Assembly: GCA_910585205.1 (NCBI GenBank)
Contig: CAJUCC010000022.1
Span: forward strand, 1 to 44,416
DNA length: 44,416 nucleotides
Direction of reading: 5' to 3'
From: an uncultured Lachnospiraceae bacterium
GTDB taxonomy: Bacteria; Bacillota; Clostridia; Lachnospirales; Lachnospiraceae
Below are positions 33,004-41,517 of the stretch, one piece after another (position 1 is the first letter of the stretch; each line of letters begins with the position of its first letter). The translations under genes and the position numbers were made by a program. The notes under the pieces were generated by a model. It was given only the letters and a program-made list of their open reading frames with translations, was not told the DNA's origin and did no database searches.

Positions 33004-34176
33004 ATGCAGCGGCTGGAAGATATTTTACGGCAGTCGGCGGAAGCCGGACTGTATCAGATTGTGGTCAGCGGCCCCCGCAGGAAGAACGGGGCAGAAAAGA
33101 TAAAGATACGGCCGGTTATGCTGCAGGGCGGGCTGTGTTATCAGGAAAGCCGTTTTATCGGGACGAAGGTATTTCATGAGAACAGAACCGCAGCGGAAAT
33201 GATCCGGTCGGCGGTGGAGTTGATGGACGGCGGATTCCGACAGATGCAGATCCATGCGAAAGGCTGGCAGGCAACCGTGCTGGCGGGAAAGAAAGGGAAT
33301 CTCACAATCAGGAAGCGGATGACAGAAACGGATTTCACGCCGGAACTTTCCCACAACAGAAAGAAGAACTATATTCTGGATGAATCGGTTCCGGTGGGAT
33401 TTTTGCAGGATCTGGGAGTACAGACGCGGGACGGACGCATTGTCAGGAGCCGGTATGATAAGTTCCGCCAGATCAACCGTTTTCTGGAACTGATCGAAGA
33501 TATTCTGCCGGCGCTGCCGCAGGAAGGGCCGGTGCAGATTGTGGATTTCGGCTGCGGCAAATCGTATCTTACGTTTGCCATGTATTATTATCTGAAAATA
33601 CTTAAACACTATGATGTGAGGATTTTCGGACTGGATTTGAAGGCGGATGTGATTCGCACCTGCAACGGGCTGTGTAAAAAATACGGTTATCGGGATCTGC
33701 GTTTTTATCAGGGAGATATAAAGGATTTTGACAAAGCGGAGCGGGTGGACATGGTGGTTTCGCTGCATGCCTGTGACACGGCCACGGACTATGCGCTTTT
33801 CCGGGCCGTAAAATGGAACGCCAAAGTCATTATGGCCGTCCCATGCTGTCAGCATGAACTGAACCGTCAGATGGCGTGCGGGCCGCTGGCGGAAGTATTT
33901 TCGTATGGCCTGCTCCGGGAACGGTCGGCGGCGATGTTTACCGATGCGCTGCGGGGAACGCTGCTGGAAGCGCAGGGATATGATACGCAGATACTGGAGT
34001 TTATCGATATGGAGCATACGCCGAAAAATATTATGATACGCGCCGTCCGCCGTGCGCAGAGTGGGGAAAGCGCCGGCAGGCCGGACAGAGAACGGCAAAA
34101 GAAAGAAAAGGCGGACGCGCTGATGGCATTTCTCGGGGTACAGCCGACATTGGAACTGCTTTTACGGGAGTTGTAG
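33004..34176 (+). CDS. class I SAM-dependent methyltransferase (Methyltransf_32 type)
   Basis: The 390-residue protein's N-terminal ~140 residues are of unknown fold. The methyltransferase domain has SAM motif I as IVDFGCGKSYLTFAMYYYLK, then VRIFGLDLKADVI. VSLHACDTATDYAL and MAVPCCQHELN are the hallmark of the Methyltransf_32 family. Relatives are suspected to act on RNA, but the substrate is not established. AGGAG lies before the ATG. The next gene starts 3 bases after its stop, so the two are co-transcribed. Confidence 0.85.
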   Translation: MQRLEDILRQSAEAGLYQIVVSGPRRKNGAEKIKIRPVMLQGGLCYQESRFIGTKVFHENRTAAEMIRSAVELMDGGFRQMQIHAKGWQATVLAGKKGNLTIRKRMTETDFTPELSHNRKKNYILDESVPVGFLQDLGVQTRDGRIVRSRYDKFRQINRFLELIEDILPALPQEGPVQIVDFGCGKSYLTFAMYYYLKILKHYDVRIFGLDLKADVIRTCNGLCKKYGYRDLRFYQGDIKDFDKAERVDMVVSLHACDTATDYALFRAVKWNAKVIMAVPCCQHELNRQMACGPLAEVFSYGLLRERSAAMFTDALRGTLLEAQGYDTQILEFIDMEHTPKNIMIRAVRRAQSGESAGRPDRERQKKEKADALMAFLGVQPTLELLLREL

Positions 34177-34179
34177 AGT

Positions 34180-36711
34180 ATGAAAAAGATTATCATAAAG
34201 ATTGTGATATGGCTTGTCACTTTTTTTCTTTCCATATTGATTGTGGGCCGCTTTATGAATCAGGGCAATACGGATATGACAGTCGAAATGGGGCCTGCCA
34301 CGCTTCCCCTTGTCTATATGAGCCAGGGCGGCGAACGCGTCAACTGTCTGCACGGGTATGTGAAAGAGATGCAGGGCAGTACGATGCGGGATACGATCAC
34401 GCCGCTTGGAGCGGGAAGAAAGCTTTCGCTCACCATCGAAAAAATGGGGTGCCAGATCAGAAGTCTGGGCTTTGAGGTGCGCAGCGTGGACGGAAAACGG
34501 CTGGTGGAGGCCACGGATCTGCCCCAGTATGATGAAGACAAGGAGCGTATCACGGTCGATTTCACCGTGAAGGATCTGATCGAGACCAATATGGAATATA
34601 ACCTGATCCTCTTGGTGGAAGATACGGACGGGCGGCAGATTCGGTATTATACGAGAATCATACAGGCGGACGATTATCACGCGGCGGAAAAGCTCGCCTT
34701 TGTCAAAAATTTCCATGAGAAGACATTTGACAAAGAGGCGGCTCAGGCGCTGACCATGTATCTGGAATCCAATGCCGAAGGGGATAACAGCACGTATCAC
34801 CATGTCGATATACACAGCAGCTTTGACCAGATTACATGGGGCGATCTGGCAGTGCGGGAGGAAACGGAACCGGTATATGCGATTCGGGAACTGGGAGCTG
34901 CGGTCGCCAATATCAAAGTCTCCACGATAGTCAGTGTCAGGCAGGGAGGCGGGAAATCGTATTATAATGTGGACGAATATTTCCGCGTCCGCTATACGGA
35001 AGAACGGATTTATCTGCTGAATTACGAACGGGAGATGAACCAGATCTTTGAACCGGAGAGCGAGTATGCGTTTGCCAATAATAAGATTATGCTCGGCATT
35101 CACAGCGAGGACGTGGAGATGACAGAAAGCGACGGGGGAAATGTACTGGCGTTTGTCAATGAAAACCGTCTGTATACGTATAATGTCAGCGACAATAAGT
35201 TTGCCAGCCTGTTCGGTTTTTACGATGCCGAAAATGCGGATATGCGGACACTGAACGATTCGCACGGCATCCGCATTCTGAACGTGGATGAAACCGAGAA
35301 TGTGCTCTTCCTGATTTATGGTTATATGAACCGGGGACGTCACGAGGGAGAAGTCGGCCTTCAGGTCTATTATTATAACAGTATGCTCAATACGATCGAG
35401 GAGATGACCTTTATACCGGATAACCGTTCTTATGAGCGGGTAAAGGCGGATATAGACCAGCTCTGTTATGTGGACAACGGGAATCTGCTGTACGTGATGC
35501 TGTCCGGCAATGTCTATGAGATCAGCCTGGAGCGAAAGAATTACAGGACGCTTATTTCGGATCTGAAGGAGGACTCCTATCAGATTTCGGAGAGCAACCG
35601 GATGATTGCATGGCGGAGCGCCGCGGAGGCAGAGAGCAGTGAACTCACACTTTTGAATCTCAGCTCCAAAAAGCAGACGGTAATGAAGCAGGGGAGCAAT
35701 ATTTTGCTGACGCCGCTGGGCTTTATGGGAGAAGATCTGATTTACGGACTGACACGTGTGTCGGATATTGAGAAAGACGAGAGCGGTAAAGTTGTCATTC
35801 CGATGTATGAGATACGGATTCAAAATGAGAATGACGAGATTTTGAAAAAGTACGCCCGGGAAGGCATCTATGTCGTTGACGCGGAAATCCGCGATAACCA
35901 GATTATACTCAAACGCGTGGAGCGGGACGCGGAATCCATGCAGTATACGCCGATCCGGGAAGATCAGATTATGAACAATGAGGAGGTTGCTTCCGGTGAC
36001 AATACGGTGGAACTGGCGGTGACAGAGGAGTTTGAGACGGTTGTACAGATTGGAGTCAAGAAGTCCATTGACAAAAGCAGTATCAAATTTCTGACGCCGC
36101 GGGAAGTGCTGTTTGAAGGCGGCCGCGAGGTTCCGGTTGAGACGCCCGTGTCCGAGACGGAACACTATTATGTCTATGGATTCCGGGATATTGAGGGCAT
36201 CTATACGGATGCGGGAAATGCCGTGACCCACGGAGCCTCTATTTCGGGCGTGGTGGTGAACGATGCGGGCGCTCATGTGTGGAAGGCCGGGGACAGAAGT
36301 GTAAAAAATCAGATTATGAAAATTACCGGTGATACGGCGGATGAGGAGAGAAACAGTCTTGCCGTGTGCCTGGATACGATTCTCGCCTATGAGGGAGTAC
36401 AGAGAAATACGGCATATATGCTGCAGCGCGGTATGACCGTGGTGGAAATTTTGCGGAACAATCTGCCGGATGCGCAGATATTGGAACTGTCCGGCTGTTC
36501 GCTGAACGCCGTACTGTACTATGTCAACAGAGACATTCCGGTTCTTGCTATACTCAACGATGGCAATGCGGTACTGATTGTCGGGTTTAACGAATTGAAT
36601 ACGGTTTTGATGGACCCGCAGACCGGAGAAGTTTATAAAAAAGGGATCAATGATTCCACGGAATGGTTTGAGGAAAACGGGAACGGCTTTATCGCTTATA
36701 TTCGTGAATGA
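34180..36711 (+). CDS. membrane-anchored protein with a degenerate C39-like peptidase end
   Basis: The 843-residue protein has one N-terminal membrane helix (KIVIWLVTFFLSILIVGRFM) and a large extracytoplasmic part. The middle has many short beta segments (for example NRLYTYNVSDNKFASLFGFY and NVLFLIYGYMNRGRHEGEVG), suggesting a propeller-like fold. The last ~120 residues resemble the papain-like C39 domain: AVCLDTILAYEG (C730), VLYYVNRDIPVLAILN, and NAVLIVGF followed by MDPQTGEV (D812). The usual catalytic His before AVL is Asn (N796), so peptidase activity is doubtful. I do not recognise a described family; surface sensing or binding is inference. Confidence 0.75.
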   Translation: MKKIIIKIVIWLVTFFLSILIVGRFMNQGNTDMTVEMGPATLPLVYMSQGGERVNCLHGYVKEMQGSTMRDTITPLGAGRKLSLTIEKMGCQIRSLGFEVRSVDGKRLVEATDLPQYDEDKERITVDFTVKDLIETNMEYNLILLVEDTDGRQIRYYTRIIQADDYHAAEKLAFVKNFHEKTFDKEAAQALTMYLESNAEGDNSTYHHVDIHSSFDQITWGDLAVREETEPVYAIRELGAAVANIKVSTIVSVRQGGGKSYYNVDEYFRVRYTEERIYLLNYEREMNQIFEPESEYAFANNKIMLGIHSEDVEMTESDGGNVLAFVNENRLYTYNVSDNKFASLFGFYDAENADMRTLNDSHGIRILNVDETENVLFLIYGYMNRGRHEGEVGLQVYYYNSMLNTIEEMTFIPDNRSYERVKADIDQLCYVDNGNLLYVMLSGNVYEISLERKNYRTLISDLKEDSYQISESNRMIAWRSAAEAESSELTLLNLSSKKQTVMKQGSNILLTPLGFMGEDLIYGLTRVSDIEKDESGKVVIPMYEIRIQNENDEILKKYAREGIYVVDAEIRDNQIILKRVERDAESMQYTPIREDQIMNNEEVASGDNTVELAVTEEFETVVQIGVKKSIDKSSIKFLTPREVLFEGGREVPVETPVSETEHYYVYGFRDIEGIYTDAGNAVTHGASISGVVVNDAGAHVWKAGDRSVKNQIMKITGDTADEERNSLAVCLDTILAYEGVQRNTAYMLQRGMTVVEILRNNLPDAQILELSGCSLNAVLYYVNRDIPVLAILNDGNAVLIVGFNELNTVLMDPQTGEVYKKGINDSTEWFEENGNGFIAYIRE

Positions 36712-36788
36712 GAATGATATATCCCGTAATGTGTCATGTTCACCGGGTAGTCAGGTATGCGTCTGCCGCGCAAAAGTTTTACCGGGGC

Positions 36789-36816
36789 TTGACTTTTCCT
36801 CGTTTTGCTATATAAT
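36789..36816 (+). promoter_or_regulatory. promoter of the queT riboswitch transcript
   Basis: TTGACT (36789-36794), a 16-base spacer and a perfect TATAAT (36811-36816) lie about 45 bases upstream of the riboswitch. A GGAAAAG/CTTTTCC hairpin (36825-36852) lies between them. Confidence 0.75.
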
Positions 36817-36860
36817 AAAATTTCGGAAAAGTACTGAAAAGAAAGCTTTTCCCTTTCATG

Positions 36861-36900
36861 ACGTCAGTTCGAGACCTTCCTGACGTAAAACAAAACTAAA
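36861..36900 (+). promoter_or_regulatory. preQ1-I riboswitch upstream of queT
   Basis: P1 is ACGTCAG (36861-36867) with CTGACGT (36880-36886) around a 12-base loop TTCGAGACCTTC. An A-rich tail AAAACAAAACTAA (36887-36899) follows, ending next to the GGAG ribosome site. Known class I preQ1 aptamers have the same order: a five-base-pair P1, a loop beginning TTC and containing ACC-like pairs, and an AAAACTAA tail that folds back into the loop. Binding of preQ1 should hide the ribosome site and lower translation of the transporter gene. Confidence 0.85.
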
Positions 36901-36911
36901 GGAGAAGAAAG

Positions 36912-37403
36912 ATGAAAAACAAAAAAGTGTTGTTCCTGACACAGGCAGCGATGATCGCTGCCCTCTATGTCGTGTTGACGCTGACAGCCAATCTGTTTGG
37001 CCTTGCGTCCGGCGTGATTCAGATACGCTTGTCGGAGATGCTCGCCGTGCTTCCGGTATTTACCCCGGCTGCGGTTCCGGGGCTGTTTATTGGTTGCCTT
37101 TTGAGCAATCTGCTGACCGGCTGCTGTATTCTGGACATCGTTATGGGGAGTCTGGCGACGCTGCTCGGTGCGTTCGGTGCCTGGCTGTTGCGCGGCTGGA
37201 AATGGGCTTCGCCGGTGCCGACGATTGTGGCAAATGCTATAATCGTGCCGTGGGTGCTCACATCGCCGTATGGTTACGGCCTCACCGATGCCTGGTGGTA
37301 TCTGGTGGCCACAGTGGGGGCAGGAGAGATTATATCGTGCGGGATTCTGGGTACGGCGCTGCTTTTTGCCCTGCAGAAATACGGCCGCCGTATTTTTGCC
37401 TGA
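36912..37403 (+). CDS. queT: queuosine precursor transporter QueT
   Basis: The 163-residue membrane protein of the QueT family (energy-coupling-factor substrate-binding type) has about five helices (ALYVVLTLTANLFGLASGVI, then IRLSEMLAVLPVFTPAAVPG). It should take up preQ1 or a related 7-deazaguanine. The preQ1-I riboswitch directly upstream supports this strongly. The energising EcfA/EcfT proteins are not in this window. Confidence 0.9.
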   Translation: MKNKKVLFLTQAAMIAALYVVLTLTANLFGLASGVIQIRLSEMLAVLPVFTPAAVPGLFIGCLLSNLLTGCCILDIVMGSLATLLGAFGAWLLRGWKWASPVPTIVANAIIVPWVLTSPYGYGLTDAWWYLVATVGAGEIISCGILGTALLFALQKYGRRIFA

Positions 37404-37434
37404 AAATATATTGTTGTTACCGGTGGCAGCAGAG

Positions 37435-37463
37435 TAGACAGATCGTCAATAATCCTATATAAT
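37435..37463 (+). promoter_or_regulatory. promoter of the chemotaxis receptor gene
   Basis: TAGACA (37435-37440), a 17-base spacer and TATAAT (37458-37463) are of vegetative sigma type, 53 bases before the ATG. I do not see a flagellar sigma-type promoter. Confidence 0.65.
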
Positions 37464-37516
37464 TTATACATATCATAATTACAGTTGAAATCTTATGGGA
37501 GTACAAGGAGAGGAAA

Positions 37517-39232
37517 ATGAAAAATCTGAGGATTAGGACAAAATTGTTGGTGACATTTATGCTGATCATTGTACTGTTTTGTGGGACAGTTATGCTTGCA
37601 GTGACAGGATTGCGGGAGAGTGCGGAGAAATATACGGATTTCTATGAAGTCGGCTACCAGATCACCAATAAAGTCATGAACATGCGCCGCGGGTTACAGA
37701 TTATCGTAAAGGATCTTACTTTTATTACGATAGAAGATGAGGAAACCAAAAAAGACGCCTGTATGGTCGATATGCAAAAGGAGATTACGGCGCTTAACGA
37801 AAATGCGACATGGGTGTTTGACAATTTCAACGGAAGCCAGGAGCTGGTGGAAGCATTCGGGGCCAGTCTGACCGAGGCGATGGATATGCAGCATGAGATT
37901 ATTGCGATTGCCGGTACCGATAAGGTACAGGCTCAGGAAATGCTGCTGAATGAATATCAGCCGCTGGTGGATGAGGCGGTCGATCTGCTGATTAAGATCA
38001 GCAATGAAGCACAGGTAAGCGCGGCGGCAGATTATGAGGACACGACGGAACTGCAGAAACAGCTTGTCTTTGAGCTTCTTGCCATTGCCGCCACGGCGCT
38101 GCTTATCACGATTGTCCTTTCCACCTATCTGACCAGCGTGATTACCAGACCGCTGCGTGAACTGGAGACTTCTGCAAATAAGATTGTGGAAGGTAATTTT
38201 GACATCAGTGTCACATGGAAATCCAAAGATGAACTGGGCAGCCTGGCGTCGGCCTTTAAAAATATGACGGTGATTCTGGACAGCGTGATTTCCGATGCCT
38301 CGAGACTTTTAAGCGAGATGGCGAACGGCAATTTTGACGTACGTACGGAAGCGGAAGAGCGGTATGTGGGAAGTTTCCAGAGTCTATTGCTCTCCATACG
38401 GAAACTGAACCGCGATCTGAGTTCCACGCTTGGGCAGATCAATATGAGCGCCAATGAAGTCTCTGCGGGAGCCGGTCAGGTTTCTGACGGCGCACAGGCG
38501 CTTTCACAGGGCGCTACGGAGCAGGCGGCAGCCGTGGAAGAACTTGCGGCGACGATTGCGGATATTTCCCAGCAGGTCAAGGACACGGCGGGCAATGCGA
38601 TCGAAGCAAAAGACCAGTCCAATATGGTCGGCGATGAAATGGAGACATGCAACACGCAGATGCATGATATGATGGTTGCCATGGAGGAGATTACCCGTAC
38701 CTCGAGTGAGATCGGAAAGATTATTAAGACCATTGAAGACATTGCTTTCCAGACGAATATTCTGGCATTCAATGCAGCTGTGGAAGCGTCGCGGGCAGGG
38801 GTAACGGGCAAAGGATTTGCCGTTGTCGCGGATGAAGTGCGGAGCCTTGCCGGAAAGAGCTCAGAGGCGTCCAAAAATACGGCGGAACTGATCGAAAACT
38901 CGATCACAGCAGTGCAGCGCGGAATGGAACTGGCAAGTTCTACGGCAGAATCGTTGAAGACAGCCGTGGAGGAGGTGCGGGAGGCAGCGGCGAAAGTCGA
39001 GCTGATTGCCGATGCGGCGGAACGGCAGGCAGGCGCTGTGGAACAGGTGACAACAGGAGTAAACCAGATTTCCAGCGTAGTACAGACGAACTCTGCCACA
39101 GCGGTGGAGAGTGCGGCGGCCAGCGAAGAGCTTTCCAGCCAGTCACAAATGCTGAAAAATCTTGTGGCGAAATTTATACTTCGTGAGGAGTATGCAATGG
39201 GAGCGGGTTCGGACAGACTTTATCGCGACTGA
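37517..39232 (+). CDS. methyl-accepting chemotaxis protein
   Basis: The 571-residue transmembrane receptor has a first helix near residues 10-30 and an extracellular four-helix-type sensor (about 31-185). The second helix (LAIAATALLITIVLSTYLTS) precedes a HAMP domain starting at VITRPLRELETSANKIVEGN. The signalling coiled coil holds the hairpin tip (FQTNILAFNAAVEASRAG, then KGFAVVADEVRSLAGKSSEA). It should control CheA. The ligand is unknown and no CheR-binding pentapeptide is visible at the C-terminus. AAGGAGAGG precedes the ATG, and a strong terminator follows. Confidence 0.95.
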   Translation: MKNLRIRTKLLVTFMLIIVLFCGTVMLAVTGLRESAEKYTDFYEVGYQITNKVMNMRRGLQIIVKDLTFITIEDEETKKDACMVDMQKEITALNENATWVFDNFNGSQELVEAFGASLTEAMDMQHEIIAIAGTDKVQAQEMLLNEYQPLVDEAVDLLIKISNEAQVSAAADYEDTTELQKQLVFELLAIAATALLITIVLSTYLTSVITRPLRELETSANKIVEGNFDISVTWKSKDELGSLASAFKNMTVILDSVISDASRLLSEMANGNFDVRTEAEERYVGSFQSLLLSIRKLNRDLSSTLGQINMSANEVSAGAGQVSDGAQALSQGATEQAAAVEELAATIADISQQVKDTAGNAIEAKDQSNMVGDEMETCNTQMHDMMVAMEEITRTSSEIGKIIKTIEDIAFQTNILAFNAAVEASRAGVTGKGFAVVADEVRSLAGKSSEASKNTAELIENSITAVQRGMELASSTAESLKTAVEEVREAAAKVELIADAAERQAGAVEQVTTGVNQISSVVQTNSATAVESAAASEELSSQSQMLKNLVAKFILREEYAMGAGSDRLYRD

Positions 39233-39263
39233 GAATGCAATCATACATAGAAATATAAGAGAA

Positions 39264-39289
39264 GCGGGCTGCCGGGGCAGCCCGCTTTT
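39264..39289. terminator. terminator after the chemotaxis receptor gene
   Basis: GCGGGCTGC (39264-39272) and GCAGCCCGC (39277-39285) form a perfect nine-pair stem with a four-base loop, followed by TTTT. On the minus strand a weaker T-containing tail follows, so it may also end the convergent prs transcript. Confidence 0.85.
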
Positions 39290-39332
39290 GTATCTTCGTT
39301 ACAAACCGTGATTTGATTGTGACAATCTTTTA

Positions 39333-40514
39333 TCATTTGCCGGTTTTATATTTGGACACCGTGCGCTGGATGCGTTCGTTCGGGTCGAGCAGATCACTGA
39401 TGGAGGTATCGTGGTTCAGTGTGTCAATCAGATAGGCGACATATTTGCTCATATCACAGTTGATATACCATTCGCGTTCCAGCAGTTCCGGCGTCTGGTA
39501 GATCAGATTTGTCGTCAGAACTTTATCGATCAGACCGTCACGATATGCCTGATCGAATCGGGCCAGCCCGTTGGTGAACAGACCAAAAGTAGCACAGATA
39601 AAGATTTTGCCGGCTTTCCGTTCCTTCAGCGCCGCGGCAACTTCGACAACACTGTCGCCGGAGGAGATCATGTCGTCGATGATAATCATGTCTTTGCCTT
39701 CCACACTTGTACCGAGAAACTCATGTGCGACGATAGGATTGCGCCCGTTTACAAGACGGGTGTAATCTCTTCTCTTATAGAACATACCCATATCAAGGCC
39801 CAGCACATTGGCAATGTAGATGGCACGGCTCATTCCGCCTTCATCGGGGCTGATAACCATCATATGGGAGGAATCAATCTGGAGATTTTTTTCGTTGCGC
39901 AGCAATCCTTTGATAAACTGATAGGAGGGGCGCACGGTTTCAAAACCGTGGAGCGGGATGGCATTCTGTACCCGGGCATCATGGGCATCAAAGGTTATGA
40001 TATTGTCAACGCCCATGGATACAAGCTCCTGCAGCGCAATCGCGCAGTCGAGAGATTCCCTTGACGTCCGCTTATGCTGGCGGCTTTCATACAGAAACGG
40101 CATGATAACGGTAATCCGCCGCGCTTTTCCGCCGACGGCGGATATAATGCGTTTCAAATCCTGATAGTGATCGTCGGGGGACATGTGATTTTCATGGCCG
40201 CACAGAGAATAGGTTAAACTGTAGTTGCAGACATCGACAAGGATATACAGATCGGTGCCGCGGACGGATTCCATGATAACGCCTTTGGCTTCTCCGGAAC
40301 CAAACCGGGGAACTTTGGCCTCCAGCAGATAGGAGTTGCGCTGATAACCGGCAAAGGCGAGACTGTCTTTGTGCTCACTTTCCCGCTCTGTCCGCCACTT
40401 TACGAGATAATAGTCGATTTTTTGTCCCAGATTCCGGCAGCCTTCCAGTGTAATCACACCGAGGGAACCTACGGGTATGGTTTCCAGATTTCTTTTTTCT
40501 TCGCGCGTTTTCAT
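39333..40514 (-). CDS. prs: ribose-phosphate pyrophosphokinase (long form)
   Basis: The 393-residue protein makes PRPP from ribose-5-phosphate and ATP. The PRPP-binding motif is MIIIDDMISSGDS, and the flexible loop region ITVIMPFLYESRQHKRTSRE and VISPDEGGMSRA match the family. It is about 75 residues longer than the usual 315-residue enzyme, with an N-terminal extension (starting MKTREEKRNLETIPVGSLGV) and internal differences. It begins 9 bases after the DnaC-type gene stops, so it is the third gene of the dnaD operon. Confidence 0.92.
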   Translation of the reverse strand: MKTREEKRNLETIPVGSLGVITLEGCRNLGQKIDYYLVKWRTERESEHKDSLAFAGYQRNSYLLEAKVPRFGSGEAKGVIMESVRGTDLYILVDVCNYSLTYSLCGHENHMSPDDHYQDLKRIISAVGGKARRITVIMPFLYESRQHKRTSRESLDCAIALQELVSMGVDNIITFDAHDARVQNAIPLHGFETVRPSYQFIKGLLRNEKNLQIDSSHMMVISPDEGGMSRAIYIANVLGLDMGMFYKRRDYTRLVNGRNPIVAHEFLGTSVEGKDMIIIDDMISSGDSVVEVAAALKERKAGKIFICATFGLFTNGLARFDQAYRDGLIDKVLTTNLIYQTPELLEREWYINCDMSKYVAYLIDTLNHDTSISDLLDPNERIQRTVSKYKTGK

Positions 40515-40523
40515 GAAAAATCC

Positions 40524-41495
40524 TCACTTTCTAATCAACAGCGTTTTTCGGTACATGCGGATATCCGGTCCCGTCACTTTATACATATCATAATTGCTTG
40601 TTATACGGGAAAAAATTCGTTCGGAATATTTATTTCGCAAATCTTCCAGAGATAGATTGGTAGAAATCAGCGTCGGTTTCCTGCGCAGATGCCGTTCGTT
40701 CAGACAGGAAAAAAGCTGTGTCACCACATAGGCGTTTGTATATTCGGTTCCCAGATCATCGATCAGCAGCAGATCACAGTTGTAGAGATCCTGACTGATA
40801 CCATGCAGACTGTCACGGTCTTTTGCGGCCTGTGAGCTGCCGGACAGCGTATCAATCAGCCCACTGGCACTGAAATAGAGAACGAGACGGCCCGCCTCGA
40901 TGATTTCCCTGGCAATGCAGTTACTCAGAAACGATTTGCCGGCGCCTACTGTGCCATAGAAGAAAAGATTCCGGTAGGTATGGTCGAAATCCCGGACGAA
41001 ATGCAGGCAGGCGGCGACCGTCTGCCGGAAACGTTCCAGATCTTCGCCCTGATAATATTCGTATGATAATGCGGAGAAATTCTCTTTTTCGAGTATTTCT
41101 TTGAGATTGGACTGCTCGTATAGAAGGGAGACAATCCGCTGTTTCAGACAGATACATTTCCGCCCGTCGCGGTATCCCGTATCGCGGCAGCGGGAACACG
41201 CATATTCCGGTTCCAGATAATCCGCAGGATAACCTGCGGCGTGTAAGAGAGCCGCTTTTTTTCCGGAGAGAGAATGAAGCGTTTCTTTTAAATCTGCCAG
41301 AGCCTGGCCGTCTCCATCCAGAAGCTTCCGGGCCTGGGCAACAGAAACAGAGGAAACAGTTCGTTCTATTTCCTCATATTCCGGTATTTTTTCATATATT
41401 TCGGTTATTCTTCGAAGCTGATTTCGTCTGGAAAGATTCTGTTTTTCCTCATATTCACGAAGAATGGAATCGTACTGTTGGTTGGTCAGAGGCAC
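40524..41495 (-). CDS. dnaC: DnaC/DnaI-type helicase loader ATPase
   Basis: The 323-residue AAA+ protein has Walker A GTVGAGKS (K187) and Walker B LLIDDLGTE (D246-D247). The N-terminal part has four cysteines in YACSRCRDTGYRDGRKCICL, a likely zinc site. The C-terminus contains STNLSLEDLRNKYSERIFSR, typical of DnaC/DnaI loaders. It should load DnaB, encoded at 4106-5446, onto DNA. It is preceded by dnaD with a 22-base gap. Confidence 0.92.
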   Translation of the reverse strand: MPLTNQQYDSILREYEEKQNLSRRNQLRRITEIYEKIPEYEEIERTVSSVSVAQARKLLDGDGQALADLKETLHSLSGKKAALLHAAGYPADYLEPEYACSRCRDTGYRDGRKCICLKQRIVSLLYEQSNLKEILEKENFSALSYEYYQGEDLERFRQTVAACLHFVRDFDHTYRNLFFYGTVGAGKSFLSNCIAREIIEAGRLVLYFSASGLIDTLSGSSQAAKDRDSLHGISQDLYNCDLLLIDDLGTEYTNAYVVTQLFSCLNERHLRRKPTLISTNLSLEDLRNKYSERIFSRITSNYDMYKVTGPDIRMYRKTLLIRK

Positions 41496-41517
41496 TGAAT
41501 TTCTCCTTCACGTGATG

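Noticed and set aside
34162..36276. Long open frame of about 700 codons on the minus strand
   Set aside because: It is antisense to the 843-residue membrane-anchored protein, has no ribosome site and shows a composition typical of a reverse-strand shadow.
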